NCBI RefSeq assembly: GCF_000143415.4
Contig: NW_003314325.1
Span: 28,149 to 92,148, forward strand
DNA from: Selaginella moellendorffii
Taxonomy: Eukaryota > Streptophyta > Lycopodiopsida > Selaginellales > Selaginellaceae
DNA length: 64,000 bases
Reading direction: 5' to 3'
Position numbers and translations under genes: made by a program. The notes below the pieces were generated by a model that searched no databases, was not told where the DNA came from, and saw only the letters and a program-made list of their open reading frames with translations. This document shows positions 1 through 10,956 of this stretch, piece after piece. Position 1 is the stretch's first letter, and each line of letters starts with the position of its first letter.

Positions 1-1577
1 CCAAGCAGGTCAAGGATGTGGCTCACCAGGACGAGGTCGTGCGCACGCTCGCGAATGCTCTTGAGACGGGGAATGTGAGTGCTTTCTTTTCTTTTCTTGC
101 TTGAGGCCAGCGATTTCTGTGAGCGCGCAGCTGCCGCATTTGCTCTTCTATGGGCCGCCTGGGACTGGGAAGACGTCGACTGCGCTGGCGGTAACAAGGG
201 AGCTCTTTGGGTGAGCTTTTCCTTTTATTCTTGTTCTTGAAGAAGCGAGTGGTTTTTAAATCTTCTCTGTGTGATTTCTTTTCGTTTTTTTTTCTCGTAG
301 GCCGCAGCTTTACAAGACCAGAGTTCTCGAGTTGAATGCCAGTGATGATCGAGGAATAAATGTGGTGCGAACGAAGATCAAGGACTTTGCTGCTGTTGCA
401 GTGGGTCGTGGAGTGAGGTACTTCGCTGTTTTCTGGACAAACGAGTTTATACCTTTGCTTATGCGACCTCGTCGTTGCTTTTACAGTGACTATCCTTGTC
501 CGCCTTTCAAAGTTATCATCCTAGACGAAGCGGATTCAATGACTGAGGATGCACAGGTTTGAGCTATCTGCAGAAATTTTTTTTCTCGCTCCCTTCTGAT
601 CAATCAGTTCGGGTTCTAGAACGCGTTGAGGCGTACAATGGAAACTTACTCGAAGGTGACGAGATTTTGCTTCATTTGCAACTACATAAGCAGGCAAGAA
701 AATCTTTTCTGTCGAGTGTAAAACTATCATTCTGTGCTTTAGGATTATCGAGCCACTGGCATCAAGATGTGCGAAGTTTCGTTTCAAGTCTTTGAACCAA
801 GACGTGATGCACGGGAGGATTTTGCATATATGCTCAGAGGAGGGGGTGCAAATGGGCTCCGAGGTTACGATTTCTTCTGCTTCCTTTCCTATTGTTCTTA
901 TGTTTTACTTTTTTTATATATATATCAGGCACTGGCTACATTGAGTCGAGTGTCCGAGGGAGATCTTCGTCGAGCAATCACATATCTACAGGTTTTAGAG
1001 TTCTGTGCTTCTGCGTAATCGAGAACTGTTTGGTTTTGTGTAGAGCGCTACGAGGCTTTATGGATCATCGATCACAAGCAAGGATATCCTCAGCGTTTCC
1101 GGGGTAAGCCTTTGATCCCTTTGTCGTCAATTTCTAGCGATATCTCGTTGCAGGTTATTCCAGATAACGTGATCCAGTCCCTCTTGCAAGCCTGTACGAG
1201 TGGAGTGTTTGATCAAGCTCAAAAGGAGGTGACCAACATCATAGCCGAAGGCTATCCTGTCTCACAAATATTTTCTCAGGTAACTTGGAAGCATTAAGTG
1301 CTTTTGCAAAGATAAGATTTCTTCTCAGGTTTACGATCACGTTGTCGAATCGCCTGAGATATCGGACGAGCAGAAAGCTAAAATCTGCCAGAGACTGGCC
1401 GAAGCTGACAAGGTACTAGTAGCAAGAAGAACTAGCAAGAAGAGCTCTTTAACGATTTCTTTTTCATTCTTCCAGTGTCTTCTCGATGGAGCAGACGAGT
1501 CTTTGCAACTCATGGACGTGTGCAGCAATACTATGCGAGCACTCTGTAACATGACCCAAGAGTGTAGCTATGTCTAA
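1..1577 (+). CDS. RFC4: Replication factor C subunit 4 (clamp loader small subunit), 5' truncated by window edge
   Basis: This is a small ATPase subunit of the RFC clamp loader, which opens PCNA and places it on primer-template DNA in the nucleus. Exons read as 1-74, 131-210, 301-418, 487-556, 620-693, 743-863, 929-991, 1044-1103, 1154-1279, 1329-1412 and 1476-1577, joined in frame. The translation shows Walker A (GPPGTGKTS, exon 2), ELNASDDRG (exon 3), Walker B LDEAD (exon 4), the SRC arginine-finger motif after IIEPLA (exon 6) and the C-terminal collar with [12 protein letters not shown]. That last motif matches human RFC4 and plant RFC4 rather than RFC2, RFC3 or RFC5. The N-terminal residues lie outside the window. 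The intron starting at 694 uses GC instead of GT, in the classic AG|GCAAG context. The gene is convergent with FtsZ1, with 81 bases between the stops. Confidence 0.93.
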
Positions 1578-1658
1578 CTTGATTTCTCCACTTAACATGA
1601 ATTCTCCCTCGCTGCTGTTTCCAGAGTGAGATTTGTCTATATCACACCTTGGAGCTAC

Positions 1659-3205
1659 TTATCTGAGACCTTGAGCAAACCTGGAGGACACGGGAACACC
1701 ACGCTTCCATGGGAGCTGCTCCACAGCAGGCGCTGCTGGGCTCTTCTTTCCTTCCGGAGCCACACTGGCTTTGGGATCCACCAGTGTCTTCTGGAAAGTT
1801 TGCGAGAAACCAGTGGCGATTATCGTGACGTGAACTTGGCCGTCGTATCTCTCGTCGACCACAGCACCAAATATGATATTTGCTGCGGGGTCTGCCAAGC
1901 CGGTCACCACCTAAAAGGAGAGAAACCATGAGAACATCAAGTTTTTATGATCGGCTATGGCTATACAGACCTGAGAGACTCGGTTAACCTCTTGGAGCGT
2001 CAAGTCCCTTCCACCAGTGATGTTGTAAACAACACCCGTGGCTCTTTCGATCGATCTCTCGATCAATGGAGCTGATGTGGCCTGCTGAGCCGCTTCTTCT
2101 GCCCGGTTTTTGCCGCTAGCAGTCCCGACTCCAAGCATGGCGGTCCCTGAGTTTGCCATAATCGCTTTCACGTCTGCGAAATCTACGTTCACCAGTCCTG
2201 GAATCTGGAGATGACATTTTTCAGAACAATCTCTACCGAAGGACCATAAACTTACAGTGATAATGTCCGAGATGCCCTGCACACCCTGCCTAAGAACATC
2301 GTCCGCGAGAAGAAAAGCTTCCTGCAAAGGAGTGTGTTCTTGAACCAAGTCCAGCAGCCTGTCGTTGGGGATCACAATGAGTGTGTCTACGTTGCTTCGC
2401 AGCCTCTCAATGGCGTCCAAAGCCTACAAAGCTGTCGCATTAGCATCACACGAAAACAAAAAGGTGAGAAAGAAACTCGCGCACCTGTTGAGATCGTCGT
2501 CTCCCTTCGAAAGTAAAAGGATACGTGACAACACCCACAGTCAGTTGTCCCTTCTCTTTGGATAGACGAGCGACGACTGGTGCTGCTCCAGAGCCTGTTC
2601 CTCCACCCATCCCGGCTGTGATGAAAACCAAGTCGGAATCAGCGACAGCCACCTTGATATCATCCTTGGATTCTTCGGCAGCTTCTTCACCAAGGCTCGG
2701 TTTTCCACCGGTTCCTGCAAAAGAAAAACAAAATCACCAGAGAAAAAAAAAGGAAAAAGAAAAGACATGCTAGCTTTTGAGTGTCAAGAATCTCTTACCC
2801 AATCCCCGAGTGAGCTCCTCTCCAATTTGCAAGCGATTGCTCGCAGAGGACTGCACCAGCGCCTGGGCATCTGTGTTTATGGCCCAAAAGTCTACTCCCT
2901 GCGACAAACTTTCTTAACAACCAAAAAACCAAAGAACTTACTTGCAATCCACTTCCAATCATTCGATTTACAGCATTATTCCCACCTCCTCCGATGCCAA
3001 CCACTTTAATCCTTGCGGAGTCCATGCCAATCGCTTCCAGCACCGCCACACAGCATACCCGCGCCCTTCTCACCCTTCTCGAAATTGAAAACCCCCCATT
3101 TCTTCCCTCTCCCTGTCCCTGAAACCCATCGCCCGCATAAATCGAGCAAGCTGAATCCGCCAGGAACGGTCTCGTCATGGGAAAGCATCGCTGCGCCGCC
3201 AGCAT
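1659..3205 (-). CDS. FTSZ1: Plastid division protein FtsZ1
   Basis: This is a tubulin-like GTPase of the stromal Z-ring that constricts chloroplasts. Six exons (3205-2942, 2898-2799, 2714-2485, 2423-2256, 2204-1971, 1910-1659) join in frame to 415 residues. The first 60 or so residues are Ser/Arg-rich and acid-poor, as expected for a transit peptide. The GTPase core then shows [13 protein letters not shown], the tubulin signature [10 protein letters not shown] and the T7-loop region [11 protein letters not shown]. The core wording ([25 protein letters not shown]) and the absence of a C-terminal IPxFL-type motif favour FtsZ1 over FtsZ2. The start ATG at 3205 is the first in frame. The assignment to FtsZ1 rests on remembered family sequences, not on a tree. 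Confidence 0.92.
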
Positions 3206-4990
3206 TCTCCCGCTCTTGCGACCCTAGCTAGTCTCCCATAAACCCTAACCCCCTCAATAATCTCCCGCCAATTTTTCTTTCAAACCGTTAATGCAGTGCT
3301 AAATGAGTCTAAAACTACTAATTATGTATCAGATAAAACCCTGCCATGGGCATTCGGGATTTCTGACAATCATGGCTTGCAAAGACTTTGTAACATGGAG
3401 TTGGCATATAATTCCATTTGCGTTATGTAGTTAACAAGATAGGAAATGGTGGCTTTGTTTGCAAGGATGACATGTAATTGATCTCTCCGAGGTGTAGAGC
3501 GTTGTGTGACCGTCTCTACCTGATCTTCAGCGCAGATTCATAGATGTCATGGATGCTTTTCTCGTCGTTTGAGCTCAACCAAGAGACTGTGGCTTCCAGT
3601 GGCCATGGTGTAAATGTTCCACATTGAGAGGTGGTTCAAATATCTCTGCTGGATTTACTTCTTTGCAGTAGAGATCAGGGCAGAAATTTCATAAAATATT
3701 TGGACTGGCATTTTGAAAAATAGCTAACTTGTTGAAATGAAAATTTAGCAGTCCAGGTCGAAAGAAAGTTAAAATATTAGTCAGGTATTTCTGAAACTTT
3801 AATATAGGATAGACTATCCATTTATACCATCTTACTCTTCCATAAGACTTAACGAAAATCTGAAGAAAAAAATGTCATTATCTATAGTAAATAAGTTTAA
3901 AATTGACAATACATGTTTCTTAAACTTCTCTGTGTATGCTATATGTCAAAACCTCCTTATGAATCCTGTCATTGGAAAAAAATAAGACCATCTAACTATT
4001 TCAAATATGAATCACCTTGCTATTGCATTAGATTTTTCAGTACTAATACCCTTGGATTTGGATTCCACCATGGTGCCCCAGTCCTCACCTCAAAAATGAC
4101 CCTAATCAAAGGAGACATGTGCCATGTGCCATACCATGGAATGTGCATAATAGCAACATAGTTATGGCAGGCCAATCATCTGGCAAATGCAATATTGCGC
4201 AGTATGGTCTTTTTTTTTTCATGCAACACCAGTTTATGAATAACATGCCATAAATAGTGAAAGTAAAGAAAAGTAAGCTATAGACAAATATAAACGCAAA
4301 CACTAAATATCTAAACAAACGCTTTTGTCATTTGTTGGTAACTATGCAACCAGCAATCCCCTGCACCGCAACACTATGCACAACCACTCCAATGTCGTTC
4401 AAAATCTACTCTCCACAAAGTTAGGACTAACTGGGACAATAAAGCTAGTATGGGACTATGTGGTGAACTATATGTGAGAGGTCAAAAGCCCATTTCCTTC
4501 CTCCACGACGACCAATCTTTACATACTAAATGGGATACGACGCTGGAGAAGGTTTTACATGCCAAACAAGTGAATGGTCGAAGCACGAATGATTATCTGC
4601 TGGTCGGACGAGAATATATAGTGCAAATCACAGACGTGGCTGCACAATTGAAGCCACAGGGAGACGATAATGACGAAGCAACCTGGACAGCAGCCAGGCT
4701 ACCGAACTCAAGAGAGTGAATCGGCTGGAATAATGTCTCAGTGCGACATGTCTGGCAGCAAAGGCATTGTTCGCCACAAAAACCACAAAACCTCGGACGT
4801 TTTCATGCTCTCCCTGGTGGGACCATGGATGCCAGGCGGCCAACAAGCCCCCATCTCGAACAAGCTTTGTAAGGCAAACCGACGCCAATGCAATCACAAG
4901 GTCAATCTAGAAGACCCTAATCACCACTGTATCATCTCAAACACTTGGGGCCCTGGACATCAACAAGGACCAGGCCATACTCTTTCAATG
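3206..4990. other. Intergenic, no gene recognised
   Basis: No reading frame here has a recognisable protein signature. The base composition turns A+T-rich from about 3,700 to 4,350. Given the LINE relic just downstream, the 4,450-4,990 part could be its eroded 3' portion, but nothing in it is diagnostic. Confidence 0.4.
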
Positions 4991-4999
4991 CATCAACTG

Positions 5000-5460
5000 T
5001 ACGTCAAAATCGCTGCACTCGACACTGGATACCTGGCTTCAATAGTCCAGCATGTAGCCTTGCTGATCCCATAGTAGAGAGACTGCAGCATCTTTTTCCC
5101 ACGTCCACATGCTAAAAGCAGAGTCCTCTCAAGGTTTACTGGGAGGCCAGTGAGAGAGCAGAAACTGTCCAGTGCGTTCAGTTGGCGTTGGCCCGCCAGG
5201 ATAGCTGAACCAACCGTGACTTTCTCCAACTCTGCAACCATATCCCAATTCCATCCCCTTGATATACTTTTTTTCCAGATGCTTGCTTTGAAAGGAGGCG
5301 TAGACTCTGCCCACCTATATCTCATGCCAACTTCTGCAGGACCTCCCATTTCGGTAAGCAAGGGGCACAAGACTTCCAATCTGGCACAAAGCCACGGTCC
5401 CATGGCCCACTGGCACATCTTTCTTCTTCTTCTGCTTCTTACTTCCACAAATTCTATTTC
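5000..5460 (-). mobile_element. LINE (non-LTR retrotransposon) reverse transcriptase relic, C-terminal part
   Basis: On the minus strand at about 5,095-5,200 the translation reads QLNALDSFCSLTGLPVNLER. This is the block that follows the catalytic YADD motif in plant LINE reverse transcriptases (pattern L..L..FC...GL.VNL.KT). Upstream residues (DMVAELE) are compatible with an eroded ADDMVL.AE stretch. The frame is interrupted and no full reverse transcriptase can be read, so this is a dead copy. The matching upstream domain lies at 6,940-7,145 on the same strand, see that entry. Confidence 0.6.
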
Positions 5461-5854
5461 TGTAATGACACGTAAAACGTAAGTAAGAAGTTCTAGACCG
5501 CACGGCTCATCTCACCTTTGCCTTTATATAATGCCCGTGCTTAAGGGGTCTTACAATTGACAGGAACGTGTTCTTCGTGAACATCTACTGGCATAAGTCA
5601 AGATCACTATAAGATTAATTATAAGATTAACTATATTATATTACAATATATTATTATGATTATATTCTAGTTGGGTTTAAAACATGTAATTATTATAAGA
5701 AAATAATTAATTATGTGAGCCAGTCCCACCATGGATTTAGATCCTCGGGATTGTCAACTTGATCACTCTTGCTGAGAGCATGCTTTACTCAGCGGCCTTC
5801 GTTACTGCTGGCCCGCGAAATTTTGGTGGAGTCCCAGTTTTCTTTCGATCTGTG

Positions 5855-5861
5855 TATATAA
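5855..5861 (+). promoter_or_regulatory. TATA box of the lipid-transfer-like gene
   Basis: TATATAA lies 59 bases before the ATG at 5,920. A start of transcription 25-30 bases downstream (about 5,885-5,890) would exclude the earlier in-frame ATG at 5,869, which supports the shorter protein. Confidence 0.55.
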
Positions 5862-5919
5862 GCGGCAAATGCAAAACACCAAGCCATCATCTTCTGTTAT
5901 CCTCTCTCGATTCCCATCC

Positions 5920-6156
5920 ATGGCTTTTGCAAGGTCCGTGCTGCTCATGCTCCTGGTGCTCGCCATGGTTGCGACGCTTGCTCCCGCGCAGCTTGCTCCC
6001 CCGCCGTGCCCCCTACCCAATCTCCAGGACATTGTGAGGTGCATCACACAAGCTATGGGCAATCCAACCAAAATCGCAGAGTGCTGTAGTCGCTTGCCCA
6101 CTTGCGCTTGCGGCATCCGCTTGGTGAAACTACTCCTCCCTCAGTGCTGCCCTTGA
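5920..6156 (+). CDS. Small secreted lipid-transfer-like / 8-cysteine-motif protein
   Basis: This is a single-exon gene for 78 residues. Residues 1-24 form a signal peptide (MAFARSV, then LLMLLVLAMVATLAPAQ). The mature part carries eight cysteines in the order C, C, CC, CxC, CC (CCSRLPTCAC is the central block), which is the bifunctional inhibitor/lipid transfer/2S albumin fold. The last two cysteines are adjacent at the extreme C-terminus. Family members are secreted and bind lipids or act in wall and defence contexts; the substrate here cannot be read from sequence. The start at 5,920 is preferred over 5,869 because of the TATA box at 5,855. A poly(A)-like AATAATAAT lies near 6,295. Confidence 0.75.
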   Translation: MAFARSVLLMLLVLAMVATLAPAQLAPPPCPLPNLQDIVRCITQAMGNPTKIAECCSRLPTCACGIRLVKLLLPQCCP

Positions 6157-6939
6157 GCTTCAACGTTGAAAGGTTATAATCTTTCTCTTTTTTCTTCTCA
6201 CGCTTCTCTCATGATTTGTTTGCTCTGCCAGGGAAAAGGAGCGCAACTGCAATGCAAGTATATATACTCCTGAATAAGGGACTCGAAATGAAGCAATAAT
6301 AATCTATATCAATGTTCTTATTGATTATGTTCGTACGTTTGAGCTTGCATTTCGCATTTAGAAGTCTGCAACAGCATGCCGCTCTCGCAATCCATCATGA
6401 CCAAAATGGATAAGTCGTCTGGCAAGTGCTACACCGCGAATCTGCCTCTGCAAGAATGACTGTTTGTTCGTTCTAGAAAAATGCAAGAGTGTGCAAGACG
6501 GCTGACCCCTGAGAGCTCCTGGAATAGCTCCTCTCATCATATTTTTTGTTGTAGTCTAGACGCTCACTCTTTATTTGCTTCGCCTCTTTGGCTTACAACA
6601 CTGCCCGCTGAGTCTCGCTTTGACGAGTCTTCTTCGATCCGACTCTCAGGCCTCGCCTTCCAGCACTTCCACTGCCTTCTCTCTTTCTCTACTAAGGGAG
6701 AGAAAAAATGAAAGCGAAGAGGCGTGAGTGTATTTTCGTGGCGAGAATCACATGTAAAGCTCGCATGAGTGCCTTACCATACACATATCTTACAGTTGAT
6801 CTGGAGGTCTGTGTCCTGACAGAAATGGTAGTGTGCCCAGTTGCTTTTGGAGTTGTCCCGTGGTTCTTGCCAGCATATAATTAACAGAGGGTAGAGCAGC
6901 ACGCCGGCAGGCTAGATGGTCGAAAGATTTCTTCTTCTC
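6157..6939. other. Intergenic, no gene recognised
   Basis: This is the 3' flank of the lipid-transfer-like gene. Frames in either direction are short and show no family signature. Confidence 0.4.
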
Positions 6940-7145
6940 CCATTCTTCTCCAAGCCATCACTGAAGATGCCAAAGAGCGTGGCTGATAGTGGGATCCCTG
7001 TCGTACTCCAGTGTCGCATGAGATTTGCAGTCGTCCCTGGTTGTCGGCCTTGATGTACCTGTATAGCTTTGTTCAGCAGTGCGGGAGCCATGTTGGAAGA
7101 GACTTTTGCATAGCGCCTTGGTGTCTACGAAGCAACGATACACCA
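6940..7145 (-). mobile_element. LINE reverse transcriptase relic, central part
   Basis: The minus-strand translation contains CFVDTKAL (the F.D..KAYD region of LINE RT). Further on, after a frame change, it reads TGVRQG and PLSATLFGIFSDGLE, the canonical G.RQG.PLSP.LF block. The two blocks lie in different frames, so the copy is dead. The order along the minus strand (this block, then 5,460-5,000) is that of one LINE ORF2, but about 1.5 kb containing the lipid-transfer-like gene now lies between them. Confidence 0.65.
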
Positions 7146-7400
7146 ATTGACTCTCCTGTCTCCATTTTCAGTCTGTCCAGTACGATCTGAAGTGTCAAAA
7201 AATGGTCAAACAGAAGAAGTATTGAGGTTGAAATCCTCTAAAGCAAAGGGTAAAATTCAAAGAGATAAATTTTCTATAAGGGTGGTGAAATAGAACTTTA
7301 GGGTTCCTGGAAGGTTAAAATTTTAGGCTAAAATATATTTGAATTATGGTAAGCTTTGCAAACTTTTCAAATGCTCGTTTTTGTTTTGTTTTTTCGTCAG

Positions 7401-8119
7401 ATAGATCCCAATTGCAATGTACGAATCGGATGAAATCATCAAGTACCTTGTAGATAAATACGGTAAATTGTTTTCAAATACCACATAGACTTGTTAGTTT
7501 ATCCTCAAATTTTTTTTCCAGGGAATGGCCTTCTATGCTGTCACTGGGTTTCTTCACGGTAATGTATTGTGTATATATTTTTTCCACCGGCTTTTCATTT
7601 GCTATCAAATTATAACAGACTCGGGCGTGCAGGCAAGGTAAACTTTCACGTCTTTCACTTTGACGATACAAACCATGTTTTTGTTTTCAAACCAGACAAG
7701 CCTCTAAAAGTCTGGGCGTACGAGGTGAATTGAAAACTCAAAAAAGAAAGAGAGAGCTATATCTTAAAGCTGGATTTTGTGAGCAGCTTTCGCCTTTCTG
7801 TAAGATCGTACGAGAAAGGCTGGTTGAATTGGAGCTCCCTCACGTTTACTACAAGTAAGTCTCTAGTTTGTGTTTTCTTCTCTCGAGAGCTCTTTTTTAA
7901 GTCTCTACTTCACACTGTCCAGTGCCGCTCGTGGAAGTCCCAAACGAAATTATCTCTTGGAACGGACTGGAATTTTTCAGGTACCCATAAATTCGATACA
8001 ATGGTGTTGGAATCACTCTTTTGTTTCCCAGGTTCCTTTCTTAGAAGACCCCAACACCGGCGTGGAGATGTTTGAAAGCGGAGATTATCAAGTATCTTAA
8101 CACAACGTATGCCTTGTAA
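7401..8119 (+). pseudogene. Decayed plastid tandem thioredoxin-fold (GST-N-like) protein, At5g03880 type
   Basis: The remaining exons encode the second half of a two-domain thioredoxin-fold protein: MYESDEIIKYLVDKYG, then MLSLGFFT, KPLKVWAYE, SPFCKIVRERLVELELPH, ARGSPKRNYLLERTGIFQ and VPFLEDPNTGVEMFES. Splice sites are retained, so the copy arose at DNA level, not by retroposition. It is broken. The N-terminal redox domain (the first EGCPFC-like motif) is absent upstream. The frame breaks just before MYES (GATCCCAATTGCAATG lacks several bases) and again between NG and PSMLSL. Two bases are missing before IIKYLNTTYA near the end, which creates an early stop in the ORF that ends at 8,100. The parent family is known from angiosperm plastids. 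An intact paralogue elsewhere is expected but not seen here. Confidence 0.7.
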
Positions 8120-8177
8120 AGAAAAGAGATTCTTATTTTATAAATAAATTCAAGCAGCAGTTTTGGACACACGAAAT

Positions 8178-9877
8178 TTAGTTGTAGTACAGTCGGAGGT
8201 CTGGTTGAGTTTGACACTCGACGTCCCAAACCATGCCTAAACCCTGAGGTTTTTCCCTGAATTTCTGTGTCTCTGGCAACACTCCCTTGTAAGGATTCAT
8301 CTGGAAAAGATAGATAGAAGCAGCAAAGTATTAGAAGTAAGAAAAAACTTCTACTAAAACTTACATATCGCCCGAGTGGGAACTCTGCTTTCACGTAATC
8401 GTGACCAACAAACTTCTGGTTCCAGAGCAAATCGTGAGAATAATATTTCCTGAAAAACGAAAAAACAAATCAAAGCATATCTGCGATTTAAAAACTTAAA
8501 CTCGTACTCTGGTTGCTTGATGACGATCTCTGAGCCATCTTCTTCATCGGCTTCAATATGTCCCCAAACAGTACCTCTAAAGTGATATGCTGGATAATGT
8601 TCCAATCCCAGTGTAAATCTCATTGTTTTCCTGATCAGAAATTTAATTAATATCAATTAATAAGAAAAACGCCATAAAATTCTAATTAACGTAAGGATCG
8701 ACCACATCCTTGAGGCTGTACTTAATTGTATGCTCCAAGGGCTTGAAAGGATTATAATCTGGACGTGGAAAATCTGGCAAAATCATCTGCTTGTTGGCTA
8801 TCGAGCAGTATTGATACTGGTACCATCCTGCAAATTGGCAAATGCATGAATGAACTGAAAGTTTAAGATTTCTCACTGAGCTTGTCCTTGATGTAATCCG
8901 GAGACATTCCATTCAGCTCGTCCTCGATCTGTCTCTGTATGGGCTCGAAAACTTGCATTCTCCACTTCTCATACAAGATCGCAAGCTTCTTGACATGCTT
9001 CTCGTCAACCAGCTCGATCATATCGCCCATTTGCCGCAGTATGTGTCCCTTTTGTACTCCGCGCCTCTGGAATACGATCGATACATCTTCTCAAACTTGA
9101 TCTCGGCTTTCCTCCTCTTGCGCTCCTTGATCCTCTCGACCAGCTTTTCCAGGGAAAAACAACGCAAGCAATCAGCCAAACAATCTCGTGAGAGCAACTT
9201 CAAAAGAGTTTACCTTAGAAACATTCTCACAAGAAAGATTTAGGTTCCAACCTCCTCCTCCTCGGGTGAGTAGCACAGGAAGTTCTCAACAGGTGTGTTC
9301 CTGATCTTGTATCCGACTTGCTCGCAATACCATCCTCGCCTAACTTTGTAGCCACGAACCTTATATTTCCTCTGCATGGATGATCACGTATAAATTCTTA
9401 TGTAAAATCGTAAGATCGAGACTTACACGTTTCTTCCTGACCCGAGGAACCAGCTTTGGATCCGGCGGCGGCTTTGGAGCATGAACAACACTCCTGGGGT
9501 GCGGGACAGCCTCGGATCCAGCGCAGGGGTTTGAAGAAATCCAGAAATGCATCAGGCTTGGCTGGCCTTGGGGATTTGGCTCCTCCACTTCATCCGCTTG
9601 CTTGGCCAACTTTGGGCAGAAGAACCCGATATACGAGAGTGGCTTGCATGGCGAGATCTCCCCCGGCACAACGGGAGGGTGCGTGCGGGACCCGCTTCTT
9701 CTTGTTCTTGCGGTATTTCTTCACCTTGGCTTGATCCAGGTGGTCGTCCAGCGGCGAAGCGGGCCGCCTCCTCTCCTTCTTGAGTGGGATTTCCACCTTT
9801 CTCCATGGAACTGGGAAGCGCTCCTTCTTGGAGTAGCGTTTCTTTGGCGGAGGAGCTCCCCAATTGTCCCAGGCCAT
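8178..9877 (-). CDS. Unrecognised plant protein gene, reading frame broken
   Basis: Start ATG at 9,877 (MAWDNWGAPPPKKRYSKKE), stop at 8,178. The product is basic and Lys/Arg-rich over the first 60 residues. It then carries protein-like exons ending LCYSPEEEE, a charged helix (LVERIKERKRRKAEIKFEKM), MIELVDEKHVKKLAILYEKW, HTIKYSLKDVVDPY, LEHYPAYHFRGTVWGHIE and a last exon beginning MNPYKGVLPETQKF. I do not recognise the family. Two 1-base losses break the frame: one near 9,684 (C-rich run between KKKR and HPPVVPGEI) and one near 9,058 (A-run between SRGAEY and KGHILRQ). The junction near 8,630 fits only if an alternative donor is used. Both losses lie in or next to homopolymers, so sequencing or assembly error is as possible as true decay. 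The neighbouring gene is a certain pseudogene. Confidence 0.5.
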
Positions 9878-10072
9878 GGCTAGAAATCTCTTTGCAAGAC
9901 AATAGAGATGGAGATTGAGAATTTGCGCCAAGAAAAAAGGAGGAGAAAAATGATGGAAAATTTGCGCGCGCTTGCTGCTTGAGCCGCCCGCGTATGGTTT
10001 GCCACGTGGAATAGTAATTGGGAATACTATCTTTTTTTAAAACAAGTTTGGAAACGATGATGGAATGTTACA

Positions 10073-10237
10073 ACATAGCTGAAGGTACAAAGGATGATAG
10101 ATTTGAAAACAAATTATAACATAGTTGAAGGTACAAAGGATGATAGATTTGAAAACAAACAATAACATGGCTGAAGGTGATAGATTTTGGAAACAGACTA
10201 TAGTCTATACTTGAAGTTACAAAGGATGATAGATTTA
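10073..10237. repeat. Short tandem repeat, about 46-base unit
   Basis: The motif ACATAG(C/T)TGAAGGTACAAA is followed by GGATGATAGATTTG. It recurs at 10,073 and 10,119, shortened at 10,165, and again as a partial copy at about 10,205. The array sits in the 3' flank of the minus-strand gene that ends at 10,239. Confidence 0.75.
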
Positions 10238-10238
10238 A

Positions 10239-10463
10239 TCACGGGTAGGTATATGGTAGCGGGGGGTGTTTGCATAGCTCGAACTGCTTCTTGAAGAAGT
10301 CTGGCTCGGTTGGCGCGATGAGATCCATGATCTCCATCATATCTGGAGGCTGCCCTAGCAGCTCGGCGTAGATCATCGCCCTCGCGTATTGGCCCTTGGA
10401 AGCATAGAAATATGCGTTCGTCCGCCACTCTTTCTTTTGCTTTTGGCTCGGAGACTTTTCCAT
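10239..10463 (-). CDS. Small orphan protein, 74 residues
   Basis: This intronless frame starts MEKSPSQKQKKEWRTNAY and ends KHPPLPYTYP. It is hydrophilic, with a basic N-terminus and an acidic, Met-rich middle (QPPDMMEIMDLIAP), and has no signal peptide or membrane segment. A TATA-like CTATAAAGG lies about 35 bases upstream of the ATG on the minus strand, which supports expression from here. I do not recognise it. It could be a small plant-specific protein or an isolated exon of something larger. Confidence 0.4.
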   Translation of the reverse strand: MEKSPSQKQKKEWRTNAYFYASKGQYARAMIYAELLGQPPDMMEIMDLIAPTEPDFFKKQFELCKHPPLPYTYP

Positions 10464-10956
10464 GTGTAAGTAAACCCTAGAACTTAGTTCGACCTTTATA
10501 GTAAAGCAACCAAAAGGCTCGCTAAACAAAGGACGGTCCTTTTGGCTTTAGTTAATGTAGTTTACATAAATAAACTTTGTCAAAAGAAGAACTTCTAGAA
10601 AAGTCTTGAACAATTCCAAATCATATTCTTTAAATTTTACATTACGTAGTTATTTTTTAAGAAATTAACTAGATAATATTGTCATTTATGCTACATATAG
10701 TGTAGTAAGAAAACTTTCACAGCACTGTTGCTAGATTTATTGCTAGTAGCAAATAGTGGCAATCAAACTCAAAAGAGTGCAGGATCACAATACATTTCCA
10801 TGGGATCCCAGCATTTAGTCTCTATTGAAACGCCACATCCATGCAGTGCATATGCTCATTGCTAAACAGCCAATGCTCAAGTGCTCTTCCACAAGGTTCT
10901 CTTAGCACGAGCTTGCTTTAAAAGCGCTTTTAAAACGTTTCTTTTGTTTTTCCATT
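10464..10956. other. Intergenic, no gene recognised
   Basis: This A+T-rich spacer lies between the 74-residue gene promoter and the 3' end of the pyrophosphatase gene. No coding signature is seen. Confidence 0.4.

Noticed and set aside
5869-5919. Earlier in-frame ATG for the lipid-transfer-like protein
   Set aside because: It lies only 8-14 bases after the TATA box, so it would precede the transcription start, and it would bury the signal peptide behind 17 extra residues.
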